Source: Hymenobacter lucidus (lineage in GTDB: Bacteria > Bacteroidota > Bacteroidia > Cytophagales > Hymenobacteraceae). Taken from it: 64,000 bases of DNA. The translations under genes and the position numbers were made by a program. The notes beneath the pieces were generated by a model that made no database searches, was not told the DNA's origin, and worked only from the letters and a program-made list of their open reading frames with translations. This document shows positions 33,259 through 41,863 of the stretch, in pieces. The stretch is taken from positions 372,001-436,000 of the forward strand of contig NZ_JAJADR010000005.1 of NCBI RefSeq assembly GCF_020447265.1, read 5' to 3'. Numbering within the stretch: the first letter of the stretch is position 1; every line of letters begins with the position of its first letter.

Positions 33259-33678
33259 TTAGAACTGCTCGTCGGCGGTGAAGTAGAAGTCGCCTTCGAT
33301 TTTGGCGTTTTCATCGGAGTCGGAGCCGTGTACGGCGTTGGCTTCGATGCTCTTGGCGTACTTCTTCCGGATGGTGCCGTCAGCGGCCTGGGCCGGGTTG
33401 GTAGCGCCAATCAGGGTGCGGAAATCAGCTACGGCGTTGTCTTTCTCCAGAATGGCCGCTACGATAGGGCCCGACGACATATATTTCACTAGGTCGCCGT
33501 AGAAGGGACGCTCCTTGTGCACTTCGTAGAACTGACCAGCGCGCTCGGCCGTCAGCTGTACTTTTTTCAGAGAAACGATGCGGAAGCCACCCTCTTCGAT
33601 CATCTGCAGGATACCACCGATGTGGTTGTCCTGCACCGCGTCGGGCTTAATCATCGTGAACGTGCGGTTAGTTGCCAT
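33259..33678 (-). CDS. ndk: Nucleoside diphosphate kinase
   Basis: Transfers phosphate between nucleoside tri- and diphosphates through a phosphohistidine. The 139-residue protein has MATNRTFTMIKPDAV at the start and NAVHGSDS with the active H117. The start at 33678 follows the family; upstream in-frame codons are AT-rich leader. Normal length is about 140. Confidence 0.98.
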   Translation of the reverse strand: MATNRTFTMIKPDAVQDNHIGGILQMIEEGGFRIVSLKKVQLTAERAGQFYEVHKERPFYGDLVKYMSSGPIVAAILEKDNAVADFRTLIGATNPAQAADGTIRKKYAKSIEANAVHGSDSDENAKIEGDFYFTADEQF

Positions 33679-33744
33679 GCTGGGAGAAGTTAAAACGGTA
33701 AATGTGAAATGCGGGGAAATAATCTGCCGGGCAGAATGTGGCCG

Positions 33745-33752
33745 CAAAAGTA
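33745..33752 (-). promoter_or_regulatory. Probable -7 element for ndk
   Basis: TACTTTTG on the minus strand, an exact TAnnTTTG match 67 bases before the ndk start. Confidence 0.6.
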
Positions 33753-34074
33753 GCCGAATCTCCGCAGTTAAGTACAATACTCCGCAAATTACGCCTGCGC
33801 TACGGCCCCAGGCCGAGGCGGTTGCACAACTTTGTTTGGCATTTCAGCTCGTCTGTTTCGGCGGGCTATTGCCGCTTTCTGGCGCCGGTTCCGCCTTTCT
33901 TCGACCTGCCGCCGAGGCACATCAGGCCGGCCACAGTAGCTGGCGACACTTAGCGCGAACCCAAAGCCGGGCAAGCTTTGTTAGAGCTTCGGCGATTATC
34001 TGCGGAATATTTCCGACTTTTGCCGCCTTGCTTCCGGCCTAAACAACCGAATTTCAGCCACCTATCAGTAGGCA
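33753..34074. other. Divergent intergenic region upstream of the DHH gene
   Basis: About 320 bases between the ndk promoter and the DHH phosphoesterase start. Frames such as 33738-33953 have no protein-like character. A GACTTTTGCC string near 34014-34023 is close to, but not, the -7 consensus. No other feature seen. Confidence 0.35.
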
Positions 34075-35118
34075 ATGTCCACTATCAGCGACCTGAAGGA
34101 GCTGCTCGCGCAGCCCCGGCAGATTTTCATCACCACGCACCACAAGCCTGATGCCGACGCCCTCGGCTCTTCGCTGGGCTTGGCGGGCTACCTCCGCAAA
34201 AAAGGCCACCACGTCACCGTCGTCACTCCTTCCGACTACCCAAGCTTCCTGTCCTGGATGCCCGGCAACGACGAAGTAGTGGTATACGACGCCCGGACAA
34301 ACGACGCGCAGGTCCGCGAGATTATCGGCACGGCCGAGGTTATCTTCTGCCTCGACTTCAGCTGTCTGGGCCGCATCAACGAGATGGGCGAATACATCCG
34401 CAGTGCTCCGGGTACGAAGGTGCTCATCGACCATCACCTGGAGCCCGAGCAGTTTGCCGACCTCGACTTTTCGAACCCCAAAGCGGCAGCTACGGCCGAG
34501 CTGGTGTTTGAGGTCATCCGGGACCTGGGCGACCAGGATATGATTGACGTGGGAATCGGCGAGAGCCTCTACGCCGGTATCATGACCGATACGGGCTCGT
34601 TTCGCCACCCCAGCACCTCGCGCAACGTGCACCTTATCATTGCCGAGCTGCTCAACGCCGGCATCGACCTCTCGTCGGTGCACCGCCGCATCTACGACTC
34701 GCATTCCGAAATGCGCCTGCGCTTTTTGGGCTTCGTGCTCAAAGACAAGCTGGTGGTGCTGCGCGAATACAACACGGCCTACATTGCCATTACCCAGGAC
34801 GAGCTGCGCCAGTACCAGTCCAAAACCGGCGACACGGAAGGGCTGGTAAACTTCGCGCTCAGCATTGAAGGCGTAGTATTTGCTGCCGTGCTCATTGACC
34901 GGGGCCAGGCTGTGAAGATTTCCTTCCGTTCCGTTGGCGCTTTCTCCGTCAACGAGTTTGCCCGCAAGAACTTCAACGGGGGTGGGCACCACAACGCGGC
35001 CGGCGGCATTAGCCACGAGCCCCTGGAGCCGACCGTCGAGCGTTTCCTGGCGCTGTTGCCGCAGTATCAGACTCAGCTCGTAACGGCGCCCTTGGCAGTT
35101 GCGCCCCCTTCGGTGTAA
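34075..35118 (+). CDS. DHH-family phosphoesterase (NrnA-like)
   Basis: A 347-residue protein of the NrnA/bifunctional oligoribonuclease-PAP phosphatase type. The DHH domain has TTHHKPDADALGSSLGLAGYL (near residue 20), FCLDFSCLGR and LIDHHLEPEQ. The DHHA1 domain ends with NFNGGGHHNAAGG. It would degrade nano-RNA and 3'-phosphoadenosine 5'-phosphate in the cytoplasm. It is followed 39 bases later by the first FKBP gene. Confidence 0.93.
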   Translation: MSTISDLKELLAQPRQIFITTHHKPDADALGSSLGLAGYLRKKGHHVTVVTPSDYPSFLSWMPGNDEVVVYDARTNDAQVREIIGTAEVIFCLDFSCLGRINEMGEYIRSAPGTKVLIDHHLEPEQFADLDFSNPKAAATAELVFEVIRDLGDQDMIDVGIGESLYAGIMTDTGSFRHPSTSRNVHLIIAELLNAGIDLSSVHRRIYDSHSEMRLRFLGFVLKDKLVVLREYNTAYIAITQDELRQYQSKTGDTEGLVNFALSIEGVVFAAVLIDRGQAVKISFRSVGAFSVNEFARKNFNGGGHHNAAGGISHEPLEPTVERFLALLPQYQTQLVTAPLAVAPPSV

Positions 35119-35157
35119 CTTGCCCCAAATTCAATTTTTCCAACCCCTTCCCTTTTC

Positions 35158-36111
35158 ATGTTTCTTCAACGCAATTTTCTGAGCCTGGCCCTTGCTGCCG
35201 GCGTTCTGGGCCTGGCCTCCTGCAACAAGGGCGGCGGTGATTTCACCAAGACCAAGTCGGGCATCGAGTATAAGATCTTCAAAAACGAAGGTGGCAAGTA
35301 CAGCGACAAGTCGGTAGCGGCCGAAGGCGACGCTGCTTACAAGGACCGGCTGGGCAAAATCCTGGCTCTGAACGTGGAATACCGCACGGCCAAGGACTCG
35401 GTGTTGTTCAACTCGCGCAAGCAGCAGGGCATTCCGATGCGCATTAAGCTGCAGGAAGTAACTACCAAAGGTGGTATTGAAGAAGCCATTGCTTTGCTGC
35501 AACCCGGCGACTCGGCCGTGTTCAAGTTCAACGTGGACACCATCTTCGCCAAGTCGTTCAAGCAGCCTGTGCCGCCATTTATGAAGAAGGCCGGCAACAC
35601 GATGACTATGTACGTGAAGGCTGATAAGCTGCAATCCGAGGAAGAAGCCAAGGTAGACCAGCAGAAGCAGATGGAAGAGCAGCAGAAGAAAATGATGGCC
35701 TACGCCGAGCAGCAGCTCAAGAAGGACGACGTGATTCTGCAGGACTACATCAAGAAAAACAACCTGACCGCGCAGAAAGACGCTTCCGGCGTATACTACG
35801 TGATTACCAAACCCGGCACGGGCGCCAAGCCTTCGCCCGGCCAGACGGTTTCGGTGCTCTACAAGGGCACGCTGCTCGACGGCAAAGTATTTGACTCCTC
35901 GGAGAAGATGGGCAACAAGCCAATCGACTTCCCGCTGGGTGTAGGCCAGGTAATTCCGGGCTGGGACAAAGGCATTGCTGTGCTCAACAAAGGCAGCAAG
36001 GCCATCCTGCTGATTCCTTCGTCGCTGGCCTACGGGCAGCGCGGCGCCGGCGCCGACATTCCGGCCGACGCACCTCTGCGCTTCGACGTGGAACTCGTAG
36101 ATGTTAAGTAA
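35158..36111 (+). CDS. FKBP-type prolyl isomerase lipoprotein, two-domain
   Basis: A 317-residue lipoprotein (VLGLASC, C21). The C-terminal FKBP domain (about 205-317) is intact: SGVYYVITKPGTGAKPSPGQTVSVLYKGTLLDGKVFDSS, GVGQVIPGWDKGIAVLNKGSKAILLIPSSLAYG and RFDVELVDVK. The middle (about 60-155) reads like a degenerate FKBP copy (GGIEEAIALLQPGDSAVFKFNVDTIF...MTMYVKADKL), followed by a charged Glu/Gln/Lys helix near 160-190. It is the first of four FKBP genes in a row. It probably works in the periplasm or outer membrane. Confidence 0.93.
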   Translation: MFLQRNFLSLALAAGVLGLASCNKGGGDFTKTKSGIEYKIFKNEGGKYSDKSVAAEGDAAYKDRLGKILALNVEYRTAKDSVLFNSRKQQGIPMRIKLQEVTTKGGIEEAIALLQPGDSAVFKFNVDTIFAKSFKQPVPPFMKKAGNTMTMYVKADKLQSEEEAKVDQQKQMEEQQKKMMAYAEQQLKKDDVILQDYIKKNNLTAQKDASGVYYVITKPGTGAKPSPGQTVSVLYKGTLLDGKVFDSSEKMGNKPIDFPLGVGQVIPGWDKGIAVLNKGSKAILLIPSSLAYGQRGAGADIPADAPLRFDVELVDVK

Positions 36112-36130
36112 GTAACGTCACTTACACGAG

Positions 36131-36172
36131 CCGCCGCGCTTGCGCCCTGGGGCCGGGCGCGGCGGTTTTTTA
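36131..36172 (+). terminator. Terminator between first and second FKBP genes
   Basis: Stem CCGCCGCGC (36131-36139) with GCGCGGCGG (36157-36165) and a T7-type run. It may separate the first FKBP gene from the other three or give partial read-through. Confidence 0.8.
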
Positions 36173-36182
36173 TCCGGGCATC

Positions 36183-36680
36183 ATGCTACCATCCTTCTTT
36201 TCCCGTTCCCTCTCCAGCCGGCTGTTCCTGGTGTTGTTCAGCGCCGTCAGCTTGCTCACGGCCTGCGAAAAGGACAAGGACTACGCCGCCATCGACGAGG
36301 GCCTTATCAAGCAGTATATTGCCGACAACAAGCTCGTGGATGCCCAGCGTCAGGAGTCGGGGCTGTATTTTGTTCCGATTACCAAGACCAGTGGCGTGCA
36401 ACCTAAAGGGGGGCAATTAGTCTCCGTGTTATACACGGGTATGCTGCTCAACGGCACGGTGTTCGATGCTACCTCAAACCGAGGTAACAAACCTTTCAGC
36501 TTTTCGCTGGGCCGCAACGAGGTGATTAAAGGTTGGGACGAGGGCATTGCCCTGCTCAAAAAGGGTGAAAAAGCTACCCTTTTGATTCCGTCCCAGCTGG
36601 GCTACGGTTCTCAGGCCACCGGTTCTATTCCGGCGAATTCGGTTCTGCGCTTCGACGTGGAGCTCGTGGACGTTAAGTAA
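36183..36680 (+). CDS. FKBP-type prolyl isomerase lipoprotein
   Basis: A 165-residue lipoprotein (SLLTAC lipobox, about C29) with one complete FKBP domain from about residue 60: GGQLVSVLYTGMLLNGTVFDATSNRGNKPFSF, GRNEVIKGWDEGIALLKKGEKATLLIPSQLGYGSQATG and LRFDVELVDVK. It is the second of four consecutive FKBP genes. Its last residues VELVDVK are identical to those of the first gene, pointing to duplication. Confidence 0.93.
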   Translation: MLPSFFSRSLSSRLFLVLFSAVSLLTACEKDKDYAAIDEGLIKQYIADNKLVDAQRQESGLYFVPITKTSGVQPKGGQLVSVLYTGMLLNGTVFDATSNRGNKPFSFSLGRNEVIKGWDEGIALLKKGEKATLLIPSQLGYGSQATGSIPANSVLRFDVELVDVK

Positions 36681-36681
36681 A

Positions 36682-36720
36682 AAGCTGGCCGGCAGACTTG
36701 TGGCGGCCCGCTTCATTTTT
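36682..36720 (+). terminator. Weak terminator after second FKBP gene
   Basis: An imperfect stem AAGC-GGCCG (36682-36691) with CGGCC-GCTT (36704-36713) and one mismatch, followed by CATTTTTTC. Confidence 0.5.
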
Positions 36721-36746
36721 TCAGTACAAGAGAGCAAGCAAAAGAG

Positions 36747-37304
36747 ATGAAAGATTTATTCACCCGCTCGGTATTCATGCGCCTGGTAGTGCTGCTGCTG
36801 GCAACGGCGCCCGTGCTTTCGAGCTGCAACACCGAAACTGCCTCCGTAAAGCAAGCTCGTGAGCATGAGGAAGAGTACAAGAAAATCGACGACCAGTTGA
36901 TTCAGGACTACTTCACCCGTAAAGGCATCACCAGCAGTAACTACCAGCGCACCGAGTCAGGCCTGTATATCCTGACGCTGAAGGAAGGCACCGGCAACAA
37001 AATCGTGGCTGGCAACAAGGTACAGGTGAAGTACATCGGCAAATACGTTAAGCAGGCCCGCGAAGACGTCGTTTTTGATAAGTCGTACGGCAACCGTACC
37101 CTGTGCGAATGCACGGAGGTGATAGTAGGTCAAAACAGCGTAATCAAAGGCTGGGAAGAAGCGCTGCTGCTGATGAAGCAAGGTGACGAGAAGCGGATTT
37201 TCATTCCTTCTTACCTCGCTTATGGCCAGTATGGCAATGCTACCATCGGTGGTGACGAGCCGCTACAGTTCGAGATGAACATCTCGAAAGTGAGCTATCA
37301 GTAA
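36747..37304 (+). CDS. FKBP-type prolyl isomerase lipoprotein
   Basis: A 185-residue lipoprotein (VLSSC, about C27). An N-terminal helical segment (VKQAREHEEEYKKIDDQLIQDYFTRKGI) precedes the FKBP domain: NKVQVKYIGKYVKQAREDVVFDKSYG, VIVGQNSVIKGWEEALLLMKQGDEKRIFIPSYLAYGQYG. The first strand has an unusual KYVKQARED insertion in place of the short loop, and the C-terminus FEMNISKVSYQ is diverged. This layout resembles the GldI-type lipoproteins linked to gliding, though that role is only a possibility. Confidence 0.9.
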   Translation: MKDLFTRSVFMRLVVLLLATAPVLSSCNTETASVKQAREHEEEYKKIDDQLIQDYFTRKGITSSNYQRTESGLYILTLKEGTGNKIVAGNKVQVKYIGKYVKQAREDVVFDKSYGNRTLCECTEVIVGQNSVIKGWEEALLLMKQGDEKRIFIPSYLAYGQYGNATIGGDEPLQFEMNISKVSYQ

Positions 37305-37308
37305 CCGG

Positions 37309-37782
37309 ATGACTGCCGGCCTGCTGCTTCGTTTCGGTTTCCTGGGTTTGGTGCTGAGCCACTTGGCGCTGACTGCCCAGGCTCAGACTAGCCCACGCCC
37401 GGCCGTAGCCGATACTACGCTGAGCGAACGAACCGCCAGCGGCGTGCGCTACACGGTGCGCCAACTTGGTAGCGGCCCCAAAGCCCGCAAAGGTGACCGA
37501 ATGCTGGTACATTATACCGGCCTGCTGCCCGATGGTCACATCTTCGACTCGTCGGTGGCGCAAGGCAAGCCGTTGCGGCTCCGCGTGGGCACCGGTCAGG
37601 TAATTCCGGGCTGGGACGAAGTGCTGCTACTGCTGCCCATGGGTAGCCGGGCCCGCATCTGGATTCCGGCCGCGTTGGCCTATGGCAGCGCCGGAGTCCG
37701 CAACCCGGACGACGAGACGCAGTTTATCGTACCACCTAACGCCAACCTGATTTTTGAGGTGGAGGTAGTGAAAGTACGGTAA
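37309..37782 (+). CDS. FKBP-type prolyl isomerase, secreted
   Basis: 157 residues: a signal peptide (MTAGLLLRFGFLGLVLSHLALTAQA|Q) without lipobox, then one FKBP domain (GDRMLVHYTGLLPDGHIFDSSVAQGKPLRL, GTGQVIPGWDEVLLLLPMGSRARIWIPAALAYG, PPNANLIFEVEVVKVR). It starts 4 bases after the previous gene and is translationally coupled to it. It is the last of the four FKBP genes, with a terminator at 37798. Confidence 0.92.
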   Translation: MTAGLLLRFGFLGLVLSHLALTAQAQTSPRPAVADTTLSERTASGVRYTVRQLGSGPKARKGDRMLVHYTGLLPDGHIFDSSVAQGKPLRLRVGTGQVIPGWDEVLLLLPMGSRARIWIPAALAYGSAGVRNPDDETQFIVPPNANLIFEVEVVKVR

Positions 37783-37797
37783 CCTTAGCTCCCACAA

Positions 37798-37833
37798 CCA
37801 AAAAGACCTACCCGAAACGGCAGGTCTTTTTGG
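37798..37833. terminator. Bidirectional terminator between FKBP array and recO
   Basis: A perfect 12-bp stem CCAAAAAGACCT (37798-37809) with its complement at 37822-37833, T-run in each direction. Confidence 0.88.
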
Positions 37834-37858
37834 TTTTATATCCTTTTCGGCCGCCTCT

Positions 37859-38578
37859 TTATTCAGCCAAGACCTCCGACAGCACATCCAGGGAGCGAAT
37901 GTCGCCCAGCTTCTCGACGTGGAGCTGGTAGTAGCGAATGAGCACGTCGAGCAGCTCGCGCCGGAGTCGGCCGTTGGGAATTGTGGCCTGCTCGGGGTTG
38001 TGCAGCAATTCGTTGAAATACTGGTCGAACTCGCGGAAGCGTAGGGCGGCCGGCGTACTGACCGCCGACGTGGCCGGGGCCACCGTGGCAAAAGCCACCT
38101 GCGAGGTAATTTCTTCTCCCGACTCGATGCCGAAGCCCAGGTAGCTGGCCAGCTGTATCAGAAATACCAGGGCAAAGTTCTCGAAGCCTTCTTTTTGCTG
38201 GTCAAACTCCACGATGGAATCGTGCAGGAAGTGAAATAACGGCTCGTTCTCTTCCTCTTCCAGCAGCGTGCGGCTCACAACCTCCGACAGGAACAGCACC
38301 ACGCTGCTCTTGCGCACGTCGTAGGGCAAGGTGCTAAAGGGCACGGCGCACCGATATTCCGAAAGCCGGGTGATGCCGCCGTTGCGCGAGGTATAAGCCA
38401 CCAGATCGAGCAGGGTGAAGGGCTGAAACAGCGCAATACGCCCCGGCGGCTTGGCTTTGCGCACCCCGTTTACGATGTAGGTTTGCACCCCCAGCCGCTC
38501 GGTGTAAACGCGGGCAATGATGGAAGTTTCGCGGTATTTGATGTAGCTCAGGACGATGCCCCGGGTTTTGATCAGCAT
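37859..38578 (-). CDS. recO: DNA repair protein RecO
   Basis: 239 residues; RecO assists RecFOR loading of RecA at gaps. The start MLIKTRGIVLSYIKYRETSIIARVYTERLGVQTYIVNGVRKAK is the typical OB-fold beginning. The Bacteroidota-type helical domain follows. The four-cysteine zinc site of some RecO proteins is absent, as is common in this phylum. It is followed (upstream on the chromosome map) by porZ in the same orientation, separated by 102 bases. Confidence 0.9.
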   Translation of the reverse strand: MLIKTRGIVLSYIKYRETSIIARVYTERLGVQTYIVNGVRKAKPPGRIALFQPFTLLDLVAYTSRNGGITRLSEYRCAVPFSTLPYDVRKSSVVLFLSEVVSRTLLEEEENEPLFHFLHDSIVEFDQQKEGFENFALVFLIQLASYLGFGIESGEEITSQVAFATVAPATSAVSTPAALRFREFDQYFNELLHNPEQATIPNGRLRRELLDVLIRYYQLHVEKLGDIRSLDVLSEVLAE

Positions 38579-38680
38579 GGGAAAGCGAGAAGCTGGTATG
38601 GACGCAGCAATAAGCTGCGCCGCCTGATCTGCAACAAACTGCGGGGCCCGATTATTCCCGCTGGCGGCCGTAAACGGCCA

Positions 38681-41026
38681 TTATTTCTCTACAACGGCAA
38701 TTTTGCTGACGCAGCCGTTTTTCCCGTCCGCATCCGATGACAGCACCAGATACACGCCCGACTGCACCTTGCGGCCGTTGTAGTCGGTTAGGGTCCAGAC
38801 CACGGTGCCGCCATTGGCCTTGGTCTGGTACACGAGCTTGCCCGTTACGTCGGTAATTTTCACAATGCCGTTGTTGGCCAGGCCGCTGATGCCCACCTGC
38901 CCGGTAAAATCGGTGCGGACGGGGTTGGGCGACACTTTCGCGCAGTCGGGCTTGCCTTCCGTTATGCTGGCCGCGCCCCGGTACGACACCACGCCGGCAT
39001 CGGTTACGACAAACACTTCGCCCGTGCGGTCATTCACCTCCACATCCACGATGTTGTTGGACGGCAGCGGACTGTTTTCGGTGGTAAAATGAAGCAGGCT
39101 CTCGTCGGCTTCCTCACTGAACAGCCACAGGCCCCGGTCAGTACCAAACCACTTGCGGTTGCCGCCATCCACGGCCACGGCCTTCACTACCTCGTTGAGC
39201 AGGGCCCGGAAGCCATCCGTAATACCTCCCCGGATGATGGGTTGCTGAAAGGTATTCGACTCGGGCAGAAACACCGAGCTAGGATCAGGAAAAACGGCAA
39301 TACCTTTGGCCGTAGCCACCCAGATGTCGCCTTTACGGTCTTTGGCAATGTCGTAAACCTCGTCGGAAGGCAATTGGCTGTTGCCACTGTTGAAGTAGCG
39401 AGTGGTTTGGTTTGCCGGGTCGTAGGCAACCAGCCCGGTGCCGTCTTTACGCGACAGAGAAACCCACACATAATCATTATTGTCGATTACGATACGTTCG
39501 AGGTTTTCGAAGCCCGTGAAGTAGGGCATATTCTGCCATGTATTGTCAGCAGGAGTATACTTGTGCAGGCCCGAGGTCCTTTGCCGTAAGGTATGGCGGT
39601 TTACAACCCAGACATTGTTCTTGGAATCGACTGCCAGGTCGGTAATACGCGTGTACCTAGGATTATCAACGTATTCGCTGCGCAAGGTTACGCCAGGGGT
39701 TCCCTGGGTAAACTGCTTGTAGTCTGAAGGGCCTTTCCATTGCAGCACACCATCACCATAAGTTGCAATGTATAGTGTGCCGTCCTTGGTCCGCACACCT
39801 CGGCTGATGTCCTTAAATTTCGGTAGCCCGGGGGTAGGCGGAACATTTTCATTGGTGAAGTTGGTCCAGCGGCCGTCTTTGTACTCATAAAAACCGCCCA
39901 GAAACTCCTGCTGCCCATACCGGTCAAAATAGCCGCCGCCGAAGATATCCACCGTATTGGAGCGGGCGTCGGCCAGCACGCTGAAGGAGCGGGCATAAGC
40001 CGGGGCATTGGTAACAAAATTCTCCGACTGCTTGCCGTCGGCGGTTTTTATCAGGCCGTTCTGCGCGTCAGCAATGTAGTAAGGGCCCTCCTGGCTCTGA
40101 ATAGCCGCCGCCGGAAACGGGCTTTGTGCCGTGGTCAGCAATTGCGTTGTGGTGCCGTCGGTTTTGCGCAGCAGCACTTTCTGGTCGCCGATGATAAACA
40201 GGCCGGCCGTAGCGGCACTGAGCTGCCGGTAGGTGCCGGCGTAGGTATCGGGCAGGGGCTGCCAACGGGTACTGCTGCAGTTGTAGCATAGCACGGCCAA
40301 CCCATCACGGCCGGCATACACGTTTTTACCCTGCGTAGCCAGGGTATGGTACGGCGTGTAGCTGCTGTTGATGCCCGGCAAATCTATCGTCCAGCGCCGG
40401 TAGTCGAGCAGGTTGTCAGTCAGCAGACCTCGCATCAGGCCCGCCGAGGTGGCGGCAAACAGCGTATTGTCGAGCACGGTAGTGGCATATACTTCCACAT
40501 TCGCGCCGGCGGGACCGATACTGGTGTACGTATCCCGTATTTCCTGCCTGGCCATATCCACTATTACCAGCCCAAAAGAGCAACTCAGGTAGGCACGGCC
40601 CTTGCTGAAGCTGATATGGTTGATGTTTTTGCTGCCCGTAAGAGGCTTGCGCGCAATGTCGCCGATGTTGACAATCGAGCCGTCATTGGTCAGCACATCC
40701 AGGTTGCCGTTGCGGTAGGCTACCAGCACCCGCTTGGTCGTGGGGTCGTAGCCGACGCTGCTCACGCCCACATCGTTCAGACCGTCGCGACTAGAGAGCA
40801 GCTGGGTGGTATTCAGCTCTTTATCGTAGAAAAAAAAGGCGTCCTCGGTAGCTACGTAAATGCGGTTGCCGGCTTCGGCCAAGGCCAGGGTGCGGTTATT
40901 GGGCAGGTGCAGCTGCCAGTCGCCGTAGCCGGCGGTGCTCTGTGCCAGGGTCCGGTTGTGGGACAGGGTAAGTAACAGTAGGAAGACAACACCGGACCAC
41001 CGGCAGGCGCGTAGCAAACGATTCAT
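38681..41026 (-). CDS. porZ: Type IX secretion component PorZ-like
   Basis: 781 residues with a signal sequence (VVFLLLLTLSHNRTLAQ), two WD/propeller-like beta domains (YGDWQLHLPNNRTLALAEAGNRIYVATEDAFFFYDKEL; KDRKGDIWVATAKGIAVFPD; NRKWFGTDRGLWLFSEE) and a C-terminal T9SS type A sorting-like domain from about residue 690 (KVSPNPVRTDFTGQVGISGLANNGIVKITDVTGKLVY...SGVYLVLSSDADGKNG). Size and order match PorZ, which acts with PorU, PorV and LptO at the cell surface to attach T9SS cargo. A generic two-component-regulator propeller protein is the alternative. Confidence 0.85.
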   Translation of the reverse strand: MNRLLRACRWSGVVFLLLLTLSHNRTLAQSTAGYGDWQLHLPNNRTLALAEAGNRIYVATEDAFFFYDKELNTTQLLSSRDGLNDVGVSSVGYDPTTKRVLVAYRNGNLDVLTNDGSIVNIGDIARKPLTGSKNINHISFSKGRAYLSCSFGLVIVDMARQEIRDTYTSIGPAGANVEVYATTVLDNTLFAATSAGLMRGLLTDNLLDYRRWTIDLPGINSSYTPYHTLATQGKNVYAGRDGLAVLCYNCSSTRWQPLPDTYAGTYRQLSAATAGLFIIGDQKVLLRKTDGTTTQLLTTAQSPFPAAAIQSQEGPYYIADAQNGLIKTADGKQSENFVTNAPAYARSFSVLADARSNTVDIFGGGYFDRYGQQEFLGGFYEYKDGRWTNFTNENVPPTPGLPKFKDISRGVRTKDGTLYIATYGDGVLQWKGPSDYKQFTQGTPGVTLRSEYVDNPRYTRITDLAVDSKNNVWVVNRHTLRQRTSGLHKYTPADNTWQNMPYFTGFENLERIVIDNNDYVWVSLSRKDGTGLVAYDPANQTTRYFNSGNSQLPSDEVYDIAKDRKGDIWVATAKGIAVFPDPSSVFLPESNTFQQPIIRGGITDGFRALLNEVVKAVAVDGGNRKWFGTDRGLWLFSEEADESLLHFTTENSPLPSNNIVDVEVNDRTGEVFVVTDAGVVSYRGAASITEGKPDCAKVSPNPVRTDFTGQVGISGLANNGIVKITDVTGKLVYQTKANGGTVVWTLTDYNGRKVQSGVYLVLSSDADGKNGCVSKIAVVEK

Positions 41027-41086
41027 TGGCAGCGAATAAAGTCCCGGAAGATAAGCTCAGGCAGCCATAACGCCACGCCGGCCGGA

Positions 41087-41713
41087 TTAGTGCTTGACAG
41101 TGGCGGCCGTAGTAGGCTCGGTGCTCTTCTCCTTCATGCCCTCCTGAAAGCAGGCCCGGCAGCGCGCCTCGTAAGAGTCGGTTTCGCCCAGCAGAATCTT
41201 GTCATCGGAGGCGGCAATGCGGAAGGAATAGGTAGCCAGCTCGCCGCAGCACACGCACACGGCGTGCACTTTGGTAACAAACTCGGCAATGGCCATCAGC
41301 GTGGGCATGGGGCCGAAAGGCTTACCCATGAAGTCCATATCGAGGCCGGCCACGATGACGCGGGTGCCGCGGTTGGCCAGCTGGGTGCACACTTCCACCA
41401 GCGACTCGTCGAAAAACTGGGCCTCGTCTACGCCCACTACGTCGCAGGAGCCGGCCAGTAGCAGCATTTCCTGGGCCAGCGGCACGGGCGTCGAGCGGAT
41501 GCTGGTAGAGTTGTGCGACACGACATCCTGCGCGTGGTAGCGCGTGTCGAGGGCGGGCTTGAAGATTTCGACGCGCTGCCGGGCAATCTTGGCCCGGTTC
41601 AGCCGCCGGATCAGCTCCTCGGTTTTGCCCGAAAACATGGAGCCGCACACTACTTCAATCCAGCCCCGGCGGGGCGTGTCGCGGCTCGTGCCGACGCGAG
41701 GTTCTATAAACAC
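41087..41713 (-). CDS. tdk: Thymidine kinase
   Basis: 208 residues from the GTG at 41713, giving the usual FIEPRVG...RRGWIEVVCGSMFSGKTEEL start. An upstream in-frame start at 41806 would add 31 basic residues not seen in the family. P-loop GSMFSGKT, lid DMDFMGKPFGPM, DEAQFF motif and zinc cysteines CVCCGE...CRACF are all present. It phosphorylates thymidine for the salvage pathway. CTAAAGTA at 41769-41776 may be a weak -7 element. Confidence 0.95.
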   Translation of the reverse strand: MFIEPRVGTSRDTPRRGWIEVVCGSMFSGKTEELIRRLNRAKIARQRVEIFKPALDTRYHAQDVVSHNSTSIRSTPVPLAQEMLLLAGSCDVVGVDEAQFFDESLVEVCTQLANRGTRVIVAGLDMDFMGKPFGPMPTLMAIAEFVTKVHAVCVCCGELATYSFRIAASDDKILLGETDSYEARCRACFQEGMKEKSTEPTTAATVKH

Positions 41714-41863
41714 GGTGGTAGCAGTTGGCGGTGGTCGGGAGCAGGCACGCCGGCTCCGGTTGGAACCTCTAAAGTACGGCTTTCGGGCCGGAGCCTCAAA
41801 GGTCAATTCCGGAGGTTTTCATCACCGGCTAGAGTATCAGCCGGTTGGAAATACGATTGGGGT

